Below are positions 34,729 to 46,173 of a stretch of 64,000 nt of DNA, piece after piece. The notes under the pieces are model-generated. The model ran no database searches. It saw only the letters and a program-made list of their open reading frames with translations, and was not told where the DNA came from. Position numbers and translations under genes: made by a program. How positions within the stretch are numbered: the first letter of the stretch is position 1; the number at the start of each line of letters is the position of its first letter. The stretch is from Paraburkholderia sartisoli (GTDB lineage: Bacteria; Pseudomonadota; Gammaproteobacteria; Burkholderiales; Burkholderiaceae): assembly GCF_900107685.1 (NCBI RefSeq), contig NZ_FNRQ01000002.1, positions 186,001 to 250,000 of the forward strand, read 5' to 3'.

Positions 34729-36888
34729 ATGTCAGCACCCGCTACCGATCTCACCGCAGGCACGCCGCCAGGCCGTCGCCAGATTCTCGTCACGTCCGCG
34801 CTTCCATACGCGAACGGACAGATTCACATTGGCCACCTGGTCGAATACATCCAGACGGACATCTGGGTCCGCTCGATGCGCATGCACGGACACGAGATCT
34901 ACTACGTGGGCGCCGACGACACGCACGGCACGCCGGTCATGCTGCGCGCCGAAAAGGAAGGCATCACGCCGAAGCAGCTGATCGACCGCGTCTGGCAGGA
35001 ACACAAGCGCGATTTCGACAGCTTCGGCATTTCCTTCGACAACTACTATTCGACCGATTCGGAAGAGAACCGCGTGCTGAGCGAATCGGTCTACGTCGCG
35101 CTACGCGACGCGGGCCTCATCGAGGCGCGCGACATCGAGCAGGCGTATGACCCAGTCAAGGAAATGTTCCTGCCGGATCGCTTCATCAAGGGCGAGTGCC
35201 CGAAGTGCGGCGCGAAAGACCAGTACGGCGACAGCTGCGAAGTGTGCGGCTCCACGTATTTGCCGACCGAGCTGGTCAACCCGTACTCGGTCGTCTCGGG
35301 TGCCACGCCGGTCCGCAAGACGTCGACGCACTATTTCTTCCGCCTGTCGGACCCGCGCTGCGAAAACTTCCTGCGCGGCTGGGTGGGTGGCCTGGCGCAG
35401 CCGGAAGCCACCAACAAGATGCGCGAGTGGCTCGGCGATTCGGGCGAAGCGAAGCTTGCCGACTGGGACATTTCGCGCGACGCACCGTACTTCGGCTTCG
35501 AGATTCCGGGCGCGCCCGGCAAGTACTTCTACGTGTGGCTCGATGCGCCGGTCGGCTATTACGCGAGCTTCAAGAACCTTGCCGAGAAGCGCGGTATCGA
35601 TTTCGACGCGTGGACGCGCAAGGGGTCGACGGCCGAGCAGTATCACTTCATCGGCAAGGACATCCTCTATTTCCACACGCTGTTCTGGCCGGCGATGCTC
35701 GAATTCTCGGGGCATCGCACGCCGACCAACGTGTTCGCGCACGGCTTCCTGACGGTGGACGGCGCGAAGATGTCGAAGTCGCGCGGCACGTTCATCACCG
35801 CGCAAAGCGTGATCGACACCGGCCTGAACCCGGAGTGGCTGCGCTACTACTTCGCGGCCAAGCTGAACAGCACGATGGAAGACCTCGACCTGAGCCTCGA
35901 CGACTTCCAGGCGCGCGTCAACAGCGACCTCGTCGGCAAGTACGTGAACATCGCGAGTCGCGCGGCGGGTTTCCTGATCAAGCGGTTCGAAGGCCGCATC
36001 CAGGACAGCGCGATGCATCATCCGCTGCTCGCCACGTTGCGCGCCGCCATTCCGCAAATCGCGGCGAACTACGAGGCGCGCGAGTACAACCGCGCGCTGC
36101 GCCAGACGATGGAACTCGCCGACGCCGTGAACGGCTACGTCGACACGGCCAAGCCGTGGGACCAGGCCAAAGACCCGGCGAACGCGGTCGCGCTGCATGA
36201 AACCTGCTCGGTGAGCATCGAGGCGTTCCGGCTGCTTTCGCTCGCGCTCAAGCCGGTTCTGCCGAAGCTCGTCGAAGGCGTCGAAGCGTTCCTCGGCATC
36301 GAGCCGCTCAAGTGGTCCGACGCAACGGCGCCGCTCAGCTCCACGCGCGCAATCAACACATACAAGCACCTGATGACGCGCGTCGATCCGAAGCAGATCG
36401 AGGCGCTGCTCGACGCGAATCGCGACTCGCTGCAAGCCACGGAATCCGGCGCGCCAACCGCCGACGAAAAGGCCAAAGCCAAAGCAAAGGCAAAAGCCGC
36501 GGCGTCGAACGGCAAGTCGGAGAACAAGGCCGACGCGGAAGAATCGCCGCTCATCTCGATCGACGATTTCGCGAAAATCGATCTGCGGATAGCGAAGATC
36601 GTCGACTGCCGCGCGGTCGAAGGGTCGGACAAGCTGCTGCAACTGACGCTCGACGTCGGCGAAGAGAAAACCCGCAACGTGTTCTCGGGCATCAAGTCGG
36701 CGTATCAGCCGGAGCAGCTCGTCGGCAAGCTGACCGTGATGGTCGCCAATCTCGCGCCGCGCAAGATGAAGTTCGGTCTGTCGGAAGGCATGGTGCTCGC
36801 GGCATCGGCGGCTGACGAGAAAGCCGAGCCGGGTATCTACGTGCTCGAACCGGGCAACGGTGCGAAGCCCGGCATGCGCGTGAAATAA
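34729..36888 (+). CDS. metG: Methionyl-tRNA synthetase
   Basis: 719 residues; the ATG at 34729 is chosen because the class I catalytic core starts just after ([15 protein letters not shown]). The HIGH motif is HIGH at 33-36, zinc knuckle cysteines are 157, 160, 170 and 173 (CPKC...CEVC), and KMSKS is at 347-351. After the anticodon-binding helices, a Lys/Ala-rich linker (about 575-600) leads to a C-terminal EMAP-II-like tRNA-binding domain (about 606-719) that dimerises the enzyme. It charges both initiator and elongator tRNA-Met. It is monocistronic. Confidence 0.97.
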   Translation: MSAPATDLTAGTPPGRRQILVTSALPYANGQIHIGHLVEYIQTDIWVRSMRMHGHEIYYVGADDTHGTPVMLRAEKEGITPKQLIDRVWQEHKRDFDSFGISFDNYYSTDSEENRVLSESVYVALRDAGLIEARDIEQAYDPVKEMFLPDRFIKGECPKCGAKDQYGDSCEVCGSTYLPTELVNPYSVVSGATPVRKTSTHYFFRLSDPRCENFLRGWVGGLAQPEATNKMREWLGDSGEAKLADWDISRDAPYFGFEIPGAPGKYFYVWLDAPVGYYASFKNLAEKRGIDFDAWTRKGSTAEQYHFIGKDILYFHTLFWPAMLEFSGHRTPTNVFAHGFLTVDGAKMSKSRGTFITAQSVIDTGLNPEWLRYYFAAKLNSTMEDLDLSLDDFQARVNSDLVGKYVNIASRAAGFLIKRFEGRIQDSAMHHPLLATLRAAIPQIAANYEAREYNRALRQTMELADAVNGYVDTAKPWDQAKDPANAVALHETCSVSIEAFRLLSLALKPVLPKLVEGVEAFLGIEPLKWSDATAPLSSTRAINTYKHLMTRVDPKQIEALLDANRDSLQATESGAPTADEKAKAKAKAKAAASNGKSENKADAEESPLISIDDFAKIDLRIAKIVDCRAVEGSDKLLQLTLDVGEEKTRNVFSGIKSAYQPEQLVGKLTVMVANLAPRKMKFGLSEGMVLAASAADEKAEPGIYVLEPGNGAKPGMRVK

Positions 36889-36952
36889 CCCGTGAAGCAT
36901 CGCGCGAAATAACGCACAGTGAAGGCGCGCGGGCCCGCGCCTTCGGCTCATC

Positions 36953-36980
36953 AAAAGCACGTCCGCGGACGTGCTTTTTT
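36953..36980. terminator. Bidirectional terminator between metG and tamB
   Basis: A palindrome, gcacgtccg-cggacgtgc (36957-36974), with A and T tracts on either side, between convergent genes. Confidence 0.85.
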
Positions 36981-36989
36981 ATTGCCTGC

Positions 36990-39900
36990 TCACCAGTTGA
37001 TCCGGTCGAAGCGTCGGGTGTAGAAAAGTTCGACGCCTTCGAACGTGCCGCCGTACGCGGCAACCGACCAGTAGCGCGTGAGATTCACGGTCGCCTTGAT
37101 CGCGTTGCTCGCGGTCTGCAAGCCCTGCTCGTAGCCGAGCACGAGCCATTCGTTGATCGCCTTCGACACCATCACCACTTCGGGGTCCGTCAGGCCGACG
37201 TCGCTGCGCCCGATCGTGAACTCGTCGAGCCCGAGCGTGTTGGCGATCCGCTTGCCGCTCGCGCTGCCCAGCAGCGCGAGCGCGGTCGTCATCGTGTTCT
37301 GCTGCCCGAGGTTGTTGCCCTGATCGGTGCCGTGACCGAACAGCAGCCACGAGAGCTTTTCGTTGTCCGCCACGTTCGGCTCGGACACGAGCTTCACGAC
37401 CGGCGACTGGATCGTGCCGGTCACCTGCACGCCCGCCTCGACCTGCTGGTTGCGGCGCATCGCGAGAATGTTGATGCCCGGATTCGCCACCGGCCCGTTG
37501 AACGTGAAGAAGCCGTTTTCGATGCCGAGCTTGCGGCCAAACGTGGTGTAGGTCGATCCTTCGGTGACGCGCACGTTGCCCACCGCGCGCAGCGGCAGGT
37601 TCGGCGCGCTCATCGCGGTAATCGTGCCGCGCAGGCCAAGATCGGCGCCCTGCCCGCGGAAGCGGAAATTGTTGCCGAGGTTGATGTCGATGTTCGCGCG
37701 CGGCGCGAACGGCCCGATGGGCTTGTCGCTGCCCGCCACGGTCGGCTGCTTCTCGCCGCGCACGGTGCCGTCCGGACGCACGATCACCACGTCGTCGCCG
37801 AGCTTCGGCGCCGACTGTTCCGGCATATCGAAGAGCGCGTGGTCGACGTTGAACTTGCCATCGATCGCAAGCCCGCCGAGCGGCCCGGCGCTCGCGACAC
37901 TCGCACTGCCCGACAGCGACAGCTCGCGATCCGGCGAAGCGAACAGTTCGAGCTTGTCGGCGACGATGCTCGCCTTCACGTCCGGGTCCGGGCCGCCGAG
38001 CCTGACCTGACCGGTGGCGCGCAGCGTGCCGCTCGCGCCGTGAAACTCGACCTGCTGGAAGTCGACGAGATTGTCGGACAGCGCGATGTGGATCGCGCCG
38101 TCCTTCAGCTGCACGCCCTGGTCGACGAGCGTCGCCGAAAGCCCGTCGCCGATCAGCGAGCCCGACAGGTTCGGCTTCGCGACGGTGCCGGCGAGCGCGA
38201 GCTTCAGCGCGAGGTGTCCGTCGAGCAGATAGCTCGGGCCGAACAGGCCGCCGGTCGTTTTCAGCGACGGGATGTTCGCGTTCACGTTGCCCGTCAGCGG
38301 CGCTTCTTCGCCCGCCGTCAGCAGGCCGTCCTGCATGACGAGCGTCGTGTGGGCGTCGGCGTCGATCACGCCGAGCCGGTTCGCCTGCGCATGCACGGTC
38401 GCGTTCAGACGGTTGCCGCCGCTGAAATCGGCGCGCGCCGCGATGTCCGTGATACCCAGCGAAGCGAGACCGCGCCCGACTTCGACCGTGATGTCACCCG
38501 TGCGGCGCTTCAGCTGGATGTGGCCCGTGGCCGTCTCGCCGAGCGAAAAATCCCAGTCGCCGTCGAAGACCAGATCGGTTTTGACGACCGGCGGCGTGCC
38601 GGTGATTTCCTGCCGCAGTTCCTGCAGACGCGGCACCGAGATGTTGGTGATCGCGCCCGCCGAGCGGATCCGGCCATGATCCAGGACAAAGGATTTCAGG
38701 TCGAGCACCGCGGTTTCGAGCGTCAGGCGCGTCGAACCCAGCGTCACGCGGCTCGGGGCGACGCTCACCGTCAGCGGCGATTCGAGGTTGAGCGACGGCG
38801 TGCCGCGGTTCTGCAGGCGCGTCACCGTGCCGTCCCAGTGCGTGCCGTCGCGCGCGTCCGTCAGATGGCCGCTGGCGGCGAGCGTCAGGTCCACCGGGCG
38901 CTCGCGGACCTTGCCGGTCACTTCGGCGTCGAGCGTGTGGTTCGCACGCGTGCCGCGCAGATGCGCGTTGAGCGTCGCCAGTTCGACGCCGTCGCTCGAG
39001 AGGTTGCGCGCGTCCGTCGTGAAGACGAGCGCGCCGTTCGCGCCGTCGCGCAGCTCGGCGTGGCCTTCCGCGTGGCCGAGCCGGTTCTCGCCGAACGTCA
39101 CGTTGTCGGCCTTGTAGTTCAGCACGACGTCCGGATGCGCGAACGAGCCGGTGACATCGCCGTCCGCCGCGACAAAGCCCGCGATGCCGAATCCGAGCCG
39201 CTCCAGTTGCGGCGCATCGACCCGGAACCGCAGACGGTCTCCACGCGCGCCGAAACTGCCCTGCAGATCGACGTCGTTACCCGCGATCGAGAGGCTCGCC
39301 TTGCTCGGCAGGATGCGTGAGCCGGCAAGCTGGATCGTGCCGTTGCCTGTCAGCGGCAGATCGTCGTAGACGCTCGGGCCAAGCCGGAATTCGGCCTTCG
39401 TGGTGAACGTCGGGCCCAGCACGCCAGCCGCCGTGATCGCACCGTTGACGCGTGCCTCGATCCGGCGTTTCGCCGGAGCCGGATGTTTTGCGGCGGGTTT
39501 GCGGGGCGCTGTGGCGGTCGGAACTGAAGCAGTGGGGACCTTCGCTGCCTTGCCGCCCTTTGCTGCCGAAGCCGAAGCCGGAGCCCGGGCCGGCATCTGC
39601 GAGGTGAGCAGCAGCGGATCGAAGTCGGTCAGCGTCGCCTTCAGGTTGTAGGTGGAATTCGCGTCGTGCTTGATGGCGCCGGACAGATCGATGCGGCCCT
39701 TGCCGGCCGTCAGCCTGACGTCGCTCAGGCTCATGCGCGCCGGATCGAACGTCACCTTGCCCTGCGCGCGGAGCGCCGCCTTCGGATCGTTGAGGTCGAG
39801 CGTGATGCTCTGGATGTCGTCGTTCAGGCGGATGCCGACCGGCCCGGACAACTGCGTCGGCATGACGCTCGCCTCGATCGCGTTCAGGTCGAGACCCGCG

Positions 39901-41429
39901 ACGTGCAGATCGAACTGGCCGCGCTTGCCGGCGAGCGCGCCGCCACCGGTGACCGTCGCGTTTTTCACGAGCCGCACGTTCAGGTTCGAGATGCGCTGTG
40001 TGTGGGCGTCGAGTCGCACGTCGGCATGGGCGTCGATGAGCGGCAGCAGTGTCTGGTCGATGCCGCCCGGCTTCGCATTGACAATCGAGATCGACCCGGC
40101 GACCGCGAAGCCAGGCGTTTTCGCGGCCTGTGCGGCGCCGCTCGCGGCCGCGGGAGCGGAAGCCGGTGCGGAGCCACTTGCCACGCTGGCCGCGCGCGCC
40201 TCACTCGCCACACGCCCCGCGACGGCAACGCCTGACACGCGTGCGCTGCTTGCAGAGCGCGCCGCCGATGCCGCACGACCAGCAGCACTAGCCGCTTTCG
40301 CGGCCGGTATGCCATTTGATTCATTCGCGCTTCTGGAACCTGTCGCACCCTTCGCGCCACTCGCGGCAGCGGCTGTGGGTGCGACTGGCGCAACCGCCGA
40401 AGCACCCGCAGCCGAAGCCCTCTCAGGCGCCAGCACCACCGTCGCGCCATCCTCCGCCCCAACCGGCTGCAACTCGGCGCGCACCGCCAGGTCGGCGAAC
40501 GGCGCACCCGGCGCAAACGCCTGCGGATTCACGTGATCGAACGTCAGCGTCGCGCGCCGGATCGGCACGGCGGCAAACGGCGTCGCCTCGACGCGCGCGT
40601 GGCCCGAAAGCTTCATGCCACTGGCATCGAGCTCGGCGACGAGCGTCTCCAGCGATCCCGTCAGATGGCCGCCAACCTGAACCGCTTCGTCGTTGACCTT
40701 GCCGGAATAGCCGGCGTCGCCCGTCAGCGGAAACGGCTTGACACCATCCAGCTTCGCCGACGCCGTCACCGCGCCGAACGGCGTCTCGAGCCGGTCGATC
40801 GCGGCCTCGTGATGACGCCCGTCGCTGTGCCCATGAAACACGAAACGCGAGAATTCGGTCGTCGATGCACCCTGCCGCAACAGCAGCCTGTCCACCCGCA
40901 GGTCGCGCACGTCGAGTTGCAGCGGCAGGCGCAGGTCCTGCGGCAACGTCAGCGGACCCGAACTGGATTCAGAAGGCGCGACCCGCGCGTCGATCGTGCC
41001 GATGTGCAGATAGTCGACCGAAAAACGCCACGGCTTGTCAGTCAGCGCCCAGCGGCCGGCGATACGGTCGATCCTGATATCGGTGCCGCTGCCGTCGAGG
41101 CTGCGCCATTGCAGCTGATGCAGCCGCACACCGGTTGCGATCGTGCCGCCGTCGAGCGTGCCGGTGAGCCGGCCGTCCAGCATCCTGACCGCCACGCGCC
41201 ACGCGTACGCCGTGCCGCGCTCGGTCGTGAGCGTGCCGTACAGCAGGCCCGCGACCAGCGCGACCAGCACCACTGGCACCGTGGCCGCCCACACGAGCGC
41301 CATCCACAACCGGCGGCGCCGGCGCGGACGCACGGGCGGCGGCGCGGCTCCCCCGGGGCCGTCGGGACCGCCTGGCGTGGCGTCGCCGGGCTGGTCGGGT
41401 GGCGGGTTGGCGGGCGTGTCCGTCGTCAT
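36990..41429 (-). CDS. tamB: Translocation and assembly module protein TamB
   Basis: 1479 residues. An N-terminal proline-rich cytoplasmic tail and Arg cluster are followed by one membrane anchor at about 43-65. A very long periplasmic beta-helical body with repeated G-x-hydrophobic strands follows, then the C-terminal DUF490 domain ending in FYTRRFDRINW. It spans the periplasm and works with the barrel protein TamA, and is implicated in autotransporter assembly and phospholipid traffic. An Ala/Ser-rich low-complexity insert sits at about residues 330-440. It starts 8 nt after the tamA stop, in one operon. Confidence 0.95.
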   Translation of the reverse strand: MTTDTPANPPPDQPGDATPGGPDGPGGAAPPPVRPRRRRRLWMALVWAATVPVVLVALVAGLLYGTLTTERGTAYAWRVAVRMLDGRLTGTLDGGTIATGVRLHQLQWRSLDGSGTDIRIDRIAGRWALTDKPWRFSVDYLHIGTIDARVAPSESSSGPLTLPQDLRLPLQLDVRDLRVDRLLLRQGASTTEFSRFVFHGHSDGRHHEAAIDRLETPFGAVTASAKLDGVKPFPLTGDAGYSGKVNDEAVQVGGHLTGSLETLVAELDASGMKLSGHARVEATPFAAVPIRRATLTFDHVNPQAFAPGAPFADLAVRAELQPVGAEDGATVVLAPERASAAGASAVAPVAPTAAAASGAKGATGSRSANESNGIPAAKAASAAGRAASAARSASSARVSGVAVAGRVASEARAASVASGSAPASAPAAASGAAQAAKTPGFAVAGSISIVNAKPGGIDQTLLPLIDAHADVRLDAHTQRISNLNVRLVKNATVTGGGALAGKRGQFDLHVAGLDLNAIEASVMPTQLSGPVGIRLNDDIQSITLDLNDPKAALRAQGKVTFDPARMSLSDVRLTAGKGRIDLSGAIKHDANSTYNLKATLTDFDPLLLTSQMPARAPASASAAKGGKAAKVPTASVPTATAPRKPAAKHPAPAKRRIEARVNGAITAAGVLGPTFTTKAEFRLGPSVYDDLPLTGNGTIQLAGSRILPSKASLSIAGNDVDLQGSFGARGDRLRFRVDAPQLERLGFGIAGFVAADGDVTGSFAHPDVVLNYKADNVTFGENRLGHAEGHAELRDGANGALVFTTDARNLSSDGVELATLNAHLRGTRANHTLDAEVTGKVRERPVDLTLAASGHLTDARDGTHWDGTVTRLQNRGTPSLNLESPLTVSVAPSRVTLGSTRLTLETAVLDLKSFVLDHGRIRSAGAITNISVPRLQELRQEITGTPPVVKTDLVFDGDWDFSLGETATGHIQLKRRTGDITVEVGRGLASLGITDIAARADFSGGNRLNATVHAQANRLGVIDADAHTTLVMQDGLLTAGEEAPLTGNVNANIPSLKTTGGLFGPSYLLDGHLALKLALAGTVAKPNLSGSLIGDGLSATLVDQGVQLKDGAIHIALSDNLVDFQQVEFHGASGTLRATGQVRLGGPDPDVKASIVADKLELFASPDRELSLSGSASVASAGPLGGLAIDGKFNVDHALFDMPEQSAPKLGDDVVIVRPDGTVRGEKQPTVAGSDKPIGPFAPRANIDINLGNNFRFRGQGADLGLRGTITAMSAPNLPLRAVGNVRVTEGSTYTTFGRKLGIENGFFTFNGPVANPGINILAMRRNQQVEAGVQVTGTIQSPVVKLVSEPNVADNEKLSWLLFGHGTDQGNNLGQQNTMTTALALLGSASGKRIANTLGLDEFTIGRSDVGLTDPEVVMVSKAINEWLVLGYEQGLQTASNAIKATVNLTRYWSVAAYGGTFEGVELFYTRRFDRINW

Positions 41430-41437
41430 GAATAAAA

Positions 41438-43219
41438 TCAGAAAGCGATGCCGAGCGTCAGATACGGACGCACGCTGTGGTTACGAATGCCGTACGCGAG
41501 GTCGACGTTCACCGGGCCGACCGGGCTGCGCCAGCGCGCGCCCACGCCGACGCCCGGATAGAACACGCGTTCGCCCCAGGTGTCGGTGGCCGTGCCGATA
41601 TCGAAGAACGCCGCGGCGCCCCAGTCGCGATTGAACCAGTGCTGGTATTCGGTCGTCGCGGTGACGAGGTATTTGGTCGGCAGGATCGAGCCGTCGACGT
41701 TGTTACCAATGCTCTGAAAGCCGTAGCCGCGCACCGAATTCGAGCCGCCTGCGCGGAACAGCAGCGACGCCGGAATCCCGCTCGACGAGCCGCTCGTGAA
41801 CACGCCACCCAGTTCCGCGCGAAACAGCACGAGGTCGCGCTTGCCGATCGGCAGATACTGCTGGCCGCGCGCGTAGCCGCGCACGAAGCTCTGGTCGGTC
41901 AGCACGTGCTTGACCGCGAAGCCGGCCTCGACGTGAATCAGGTTGCCCGAGCGCGGGAACAGCGGATCGTCGGTGTTGCGGCGCGTCCACGACCACGAGG
42001 GCACGAGCGCGCGGCTCGTCGTGGGCGGCCCGGCATTCTGGTCCAGCCGGTCCTGGTAATAGAGGATCGAGTAGGCGTAGTCGATGAACTGCGAGGTGCG
42101 CGTGCGCTGCACGCCGGCACGGATGCTATAGATGCGCGTATCGGAGACGTCGGTGGTCGTGTAGGACGCGAGCACGCTGTTCACCCAGCCACGCTTGCCC
42201 GGCGGCATCGCGAGCTGGACCTGGCCGTACTGCTGGATCTGGTCGATCCGGCCGTCGACGGTAAACGGATACGCCGCGCCGAACGTGTCGAGATACGAAT
42301 ACGACCCCTGGATGCGCGGGCCGTTGTCGGTCGAATACCCGACGCCGCCGCGAATGCTGTTGTACGGATATTCGCTGACCTTGACGTGGATGGGCGTTTC
42401 GAGTGGCTTCGCCGGGTCGCTGTCGGTATCGATGGCGACGCTCGCGTAATACGGCGTGTTCTGCAGCTGGCGCTGGAGTTCGACGATGCGCTGCTCGTCG
42501 TAGATGTCGCCGGCCGTGATCGGGTTCACGTTCTCGACGATCTGCCCGGGATAGCGGCGCGTGCCGGAGACGTCGAGCTTGCCCATCGTGAACGTCGGGC
42601 CGCTGTCGAACGTGACGCTCAGTTTCGCCTCGTGCGTGCGCGGATCGATGCGCGCCTCGGAATGGTAGATTTTCGCGCCCAGATAACGGCGCGCCTGCAG
42701 CGCTTTCAGCGAGGCGTTCTTCGCGCCGTCCCAGTCGTCCTGTGAAAACGGATCGCCTTCGTGCAACGAAAACGCGAAGCGCGCCGCGTTCTCCTGGGCC
42801 GGGTCTTCAGTCAGCACGGGGCCGCGAAACGACAGCGAAATCGACGAAATCGTGGTCATCGGCCCGGGATCGACGCTCACCGTGACCTCGCGCCTGCCCT
42901 CGACCGTGCGGACGTCGGTGCGCACGACCGGCGAGAAATAGCCCTGCGTCGCGGTGAGGTCGCGCACCTGCTGCGGCGTCGCGGTGACGAGGAATTCGAA
43001 CTGGTCGTCGCTGATGTCCTCGCGTTTCGCGAAGCGCGCGATATCGAGATGCGCTTCCAGCAGCTTGCGCAGCGCGCGCGGCGAGGTTTCGATGTCGACC
43101 TTGTAGGCGGGCGCCGTGCGCGCCTGCGCGCTGCCGGCGCCGAACGCGCAGACGAACGCGAGAACGCTGAAGACAAGCCACACCCTGAGCGTGCGCGCCT
43201 TCAGGCACGCGGCGTGCAT
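41438..43219 (-). CDS. tamA: Translocation and assembly module protein TamA (Omp85 family)
   Basis: 593 residues from the ATG at 43219; the frame is open further upstream without signal or homology. A signal peptide ends near residue 33 (SAQA-RTAPAY). POTRA domains follow over about residues 36-270 (RALRKLLEAHLD, LDVSGTRRYPGQIVENV). The 16-strand Omp85 barrel then runs to the terminal Phe (YLTLGIAF). FRAGGSNSVRGYGFQSIG near residue 490 is the family VRGY/F motif of loop 6. It partners with the inner-membrane TamB encoded next. Its ribosome site is weak. Confidence 0.93.
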   Translation of the reverse strand: MHAACLKARTLRVWLVFSVLAFVCAFGAGSAQARTAPAYKVDIETSPRALRKLLEAHLDIARFAKREDISDDQFEFLVTATPQQVRDLTATQGYFSPVVRTDVRTVEGRREVTVSVDPGPMTTISSISLSFRGPVLTEDPAQENAARFAFSLHEGDPFSQDDWDGAKNASLKALQARRYLGAKIYHSEARIDPRTHEAKLSVTFDSGPTFTMGKLDVSGTRRYPGQIVENVNPITAGDIYDEQRIVELQRQLQNTPYYASVAIDTDSDPAKPLETPIHVKVSEYPYNSIRGGVGYSTDNGPRIQGSYSYLDTFGAAYPFTVDGRIDQIQQYGQVQLAMPPGKRGWVNSVLASYTTTDVSDTRIYSIRAGVQRTRTSQFIDYAYSILYYQDRLDQNAGPPTTSRALVPSWSWTRRNTDDPLFPRSGNLIHVEAGFAVKHVLTDQSFVRGYARGQQYLPIGKRDLVLFRAELGGVFTSGSSSGIPASLLFRAGGSNSVRGYGFQSIGNNVDGSILPTKYLVTATTEYQHWFNRDWGAAAFFDIGTATDTWGERVFYPGVGVGARWRSPVGPVNVDLAYGIRNHSVRPYLTLGIAF

Positions 43220-43594
43220 GCGCCCCGCACCGGCTGCTTCACGCGACACGCGCGACGGTTCGATCACACATCCCGCCAAACAGGACCTCCGGCCATTGTT
43301 GATTGTTTCCGCCCGGCGCCGCGCACGCGGACCGAAGCTCGCTATTTGACCACATCGGCACGGCCCGGCAATCTCAAATAATTCCTTTGGGCGGAAGCAC
43401 CCGAACCGGCCTGCCCGCCCACCTGGCCGGGCGAACCGGCCATCGTGCGGCCCGCGACGCCCGCGCTTCGACGCCGCGGCGGCTGGAATGTTCCGCGACT
43501 TTTCGACCGGGCCGGGCGCTTGCGGTAAAATTGCGCTCGACACCGGCTGGCGCCCTGCGCGACGGCCGCATTCTTCTCTCACGGACGTCGAACC
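43220..43594. other. 375-bp divergent spacer tamA / DUF3460 gene
   Basis: No gene is supported. A TAAAAT -10-like box at 43526-43531 with TTCGAC 18 bp upstream could drive DUF3460-scpA. The rest is GC-rich with short ggccgg-type palindromes (around 43420-43445). Frames open here lack similarity and codon bias. Confidence 0.4.
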
Positions 43595-43780
43595 ATGTAT
43601 CAATCGGATATCACGCAATTCCTGAATCAGATGAAGCAGCAAAAGCCGGGGCTGGAAGCGGAACAGCGCCGCGGCCGGTCGCTGCTGTGGGACAAGCAGC
43701 CGATCGATCTGGACGAGCGCGCGAAGCAGCAATCGTCGCGCGTTGAACAGACGCCTTACGTCTATTACCAGAACTTCTGA
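43595..43780 (+). CDS. DUF3460 family protein
   Basis: 61 residues. The conserved N-terminus MYQSDITQFLNQMKQQKP, the central RSLLWDKQPIDLD and the C-terminal PYVYYQNF match a small betaproteobacterial family of unknown function. It is soluble, mostly helical and charged, with no signal or membrane segment. Its stop is 2 nt before the scpA GTG, so it is cotranscribed with the condensin subunit gene. This is a conserved neighbourhood that hints at chromosome-related or merely housekeeping expression. Confidence 0.85.
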   Translation: MYQSDITQFLNQMKQQKPGLEAEQRRGRSLLWDKQPIDLDERAKQQSSRVEQTPYVYYQNF

Positions 43781-43782
43781 GC

Positions 43783-44655
43783 GTGACGACTGCCGACGAG
43801 GCCCGCGCCGCATCGAAACGTCCCGACGCAGCGCTCGCCGCGCCCGCGACCGATTCGACGCCTGATACCGTCGACGGCATCGCTTTCGCGCGCCTGTACG
43901 GCGAGCCGCTCTTCAAGATGCCGACGGACCTGTACATTCCGCCGGACGCGCTCGAAGTCTTTCTCGAAACGTTCGAAGGCCCGCTGGATCTGCTGCTCTA
44001 CCTGATCCGCAAGCAGAACTTCAACGTGCTCGACATTCCGATGGCCGACGTCACCACCCAGTATCTGGGCTACGTCGACCAGTTGCGCAAGACGAATCTC
44101 GAACTCGCCGCCGAGTACCTGCTGATGGCTGCGATGCTTATCGAGATCAAGTCGCGCATGCTGCTGCCGGTGAAGAAGGCCGACACCGGCGACGAAGTCG
44201 AGGATCCCCGCGCCGAACTCGTGCGGCGTCTGCTGGAATACGAGCAGATGAAGCTCGCCGCGCAGCGTCTCGACCAGTTGCCGCAGCTCGGGCGCGACTT
44301 TCTGCGCGCCGAGGTGTACATCGAGCAGAGCATCACGCCGCGCTTTCCCGACGTCAATTCCGACGACCTGCGCGCCGCGTGGGCCGACGTGATCAAGCGC
44401 GCGCGGCTCGTGCAGCATCACCGCATTTCGCGCGAGGAACTCTCGGTGCGCGAGCACATGAGCGTGATCCTGCGGCGCCTGCAGAACGCCCGGTTCATGG
44501 AGTTTTCCGACCTGTTCGACACCACGCGCGGCGTGCCGGTCGTCGTGGTGAACTTCATCGCGATGCTCGAACTCTCGCGCGAATCTCTGATCGAGATCAC
44601 GCAGGCCGAGCCGTTCGCGCCGATCTACGTGCGCCTCGCCTACCTGCCGGCATGA
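43783..44655 (+). CDS. scpA: Segregation and condensation protein A (condensin kleisin)
   Basis: 290 residues from a GTG 2 nt after DUF3460. After a 40-residue variable head, the kleisin core begins at LEVFLETFEGPLDLLLYLIRKQNFNVLDIPMADVTTQYL in pieces (about 47-90), the N-terminal helix bundle that grips the SMC neck. ELAAEYLLMAAMLIEIKSRMLLP near 103-125 is the family signature, and the C-terminal winged helix (FSDLFDTTRGVPVVVVNFIAMLEL) caps the SMC head. No scpB lies nearby. Confidence 0.93.
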   Translation: MTTADEARAASKRPDAALAAPATDSTPDTVDGIAFARLYGEPLFKMPTDLYIPPDALEVFLETFEGPLDLLLYLIRKQNFNVLDIPMADVTTQYLGYVDQLRKTNLELAAEYLLMAAMLIEIKSRMLLPVKKADTGDEVEDPRAELVRRLLEYEQMKLAAQRLDQLPQLGRDFLRAEVYIEQSITPRFPDVNSDDLRAAWADVIKRARLVQHHRISREELSVREHMSVILRRLQNARFMEFSDLFDTTRGVPVVVVNFIAMLELSRESLIEITQAEPFAPIYVRLAYLPA

Positions 44656-44710
44656 GGCTCGCCTCGTGAACCTCCGGCGCTTCGCCGGCGGCGCCCCCTC
44701 TTCCGCTTGA

Positions 44711-45571
<861 letters not shown>

Positions 45572-45656
45572 CGCCGACGACGGTGACCGGACGCATCGCG
45601 TCACCCGTTCAGCGCACATTCCACGCACATCCAGGGCACTTAAGGAAGAAACGGTC

Positions 45657-46043
45657 ATGCAACGCCACATGCTGAAGTCGAAGATCCACCGCGCGGCGGT
45701 CACGCACTGCGAACTGCATTACGAGGGTTCGTGCGCGATCGACGAAAACCTGCTCGAAGCGGCGAACATCGTCGAGAACGAGCGGATCGACATCTGGAAC
45801 GTCAACAATGGCGAGCGTTTCTCGACCTACGCGATCAAGGGCGAGCGCGGCAGCGGCATGATCTCGCTGAACGGGTCGGCGGCGCGGCGCGCGCAGCTGG
45901 GCGACCTCGTCATCATCGCGGCGTTCGCGACAGTCGACGAAGCCGAGCTGAAGGCAGGCTGGAAGCCGGATCTGGTCTTCGTTGACGAAAACAACCGGAT
46001 CAAGGGCAGCCGCGATCACGTGCCGACGCAGAACTGGACCTGA
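45657..46043 (+). CDS. panD: Aspartate 1-decarboxylase (pyruvoyl enzyme)
   Basis: 128 residues, standard length. The proenzyme cleaves itself between Gly24 and Ser25 in HYEGSCAID to create the pyruvoyl cofactor on Ser25. Further signatures are [13 protein letters not shown] near 52-64 and [19 protein letters not shown] in pieces near 66-88. It produces beta-alanine for PanC. AAGGAAG lies 9 nt before the ATG. It is the last gene of the panCD unit, ended by a hairpin. Confidence 0.97.
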   Translation: MQRHMLKSKIHRAAVTHCELHYEGSCAIDENLLEAANIVENERIDIWNVNNGERFSTYAIKGERGSGMISLNGSAARRAQLGDLVIIAAFATVDEAELKAGWKPDLVFVDENNRIKGSRDHVPTQNWT

Positions 46044-46090
46044 ACCGCGCGCAATCCGCCGCGCCGCTCATCCGGCCCGGCCCCGAAGGC

Positions 46091-46127
46091 AAAAAAGCGC
46101 AACGTACACCGGGCACGTTACGCTTTT
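46091..46127. terminator. Terminator between panD and the thioesterase gene
   Basis: aaaagcgcaacgt / acgttacgctttt stem with one mismatch, 9-nt loop and A/T flanks, in a convergent spacer. Confidence 0.75.
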
Positions 46128-46173
46128 CTGTTTCCGGCCGGAGAAAGAACCGGCTCAAGGCCGCGTCAGTACG

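Noticed and set aside
43220..43813. N-terminal extension of TamA upstream of the signal peptide
   Set aside because: It runs antisense through the DUF3460 gene and would bury the signal peptide about 200 residues in.
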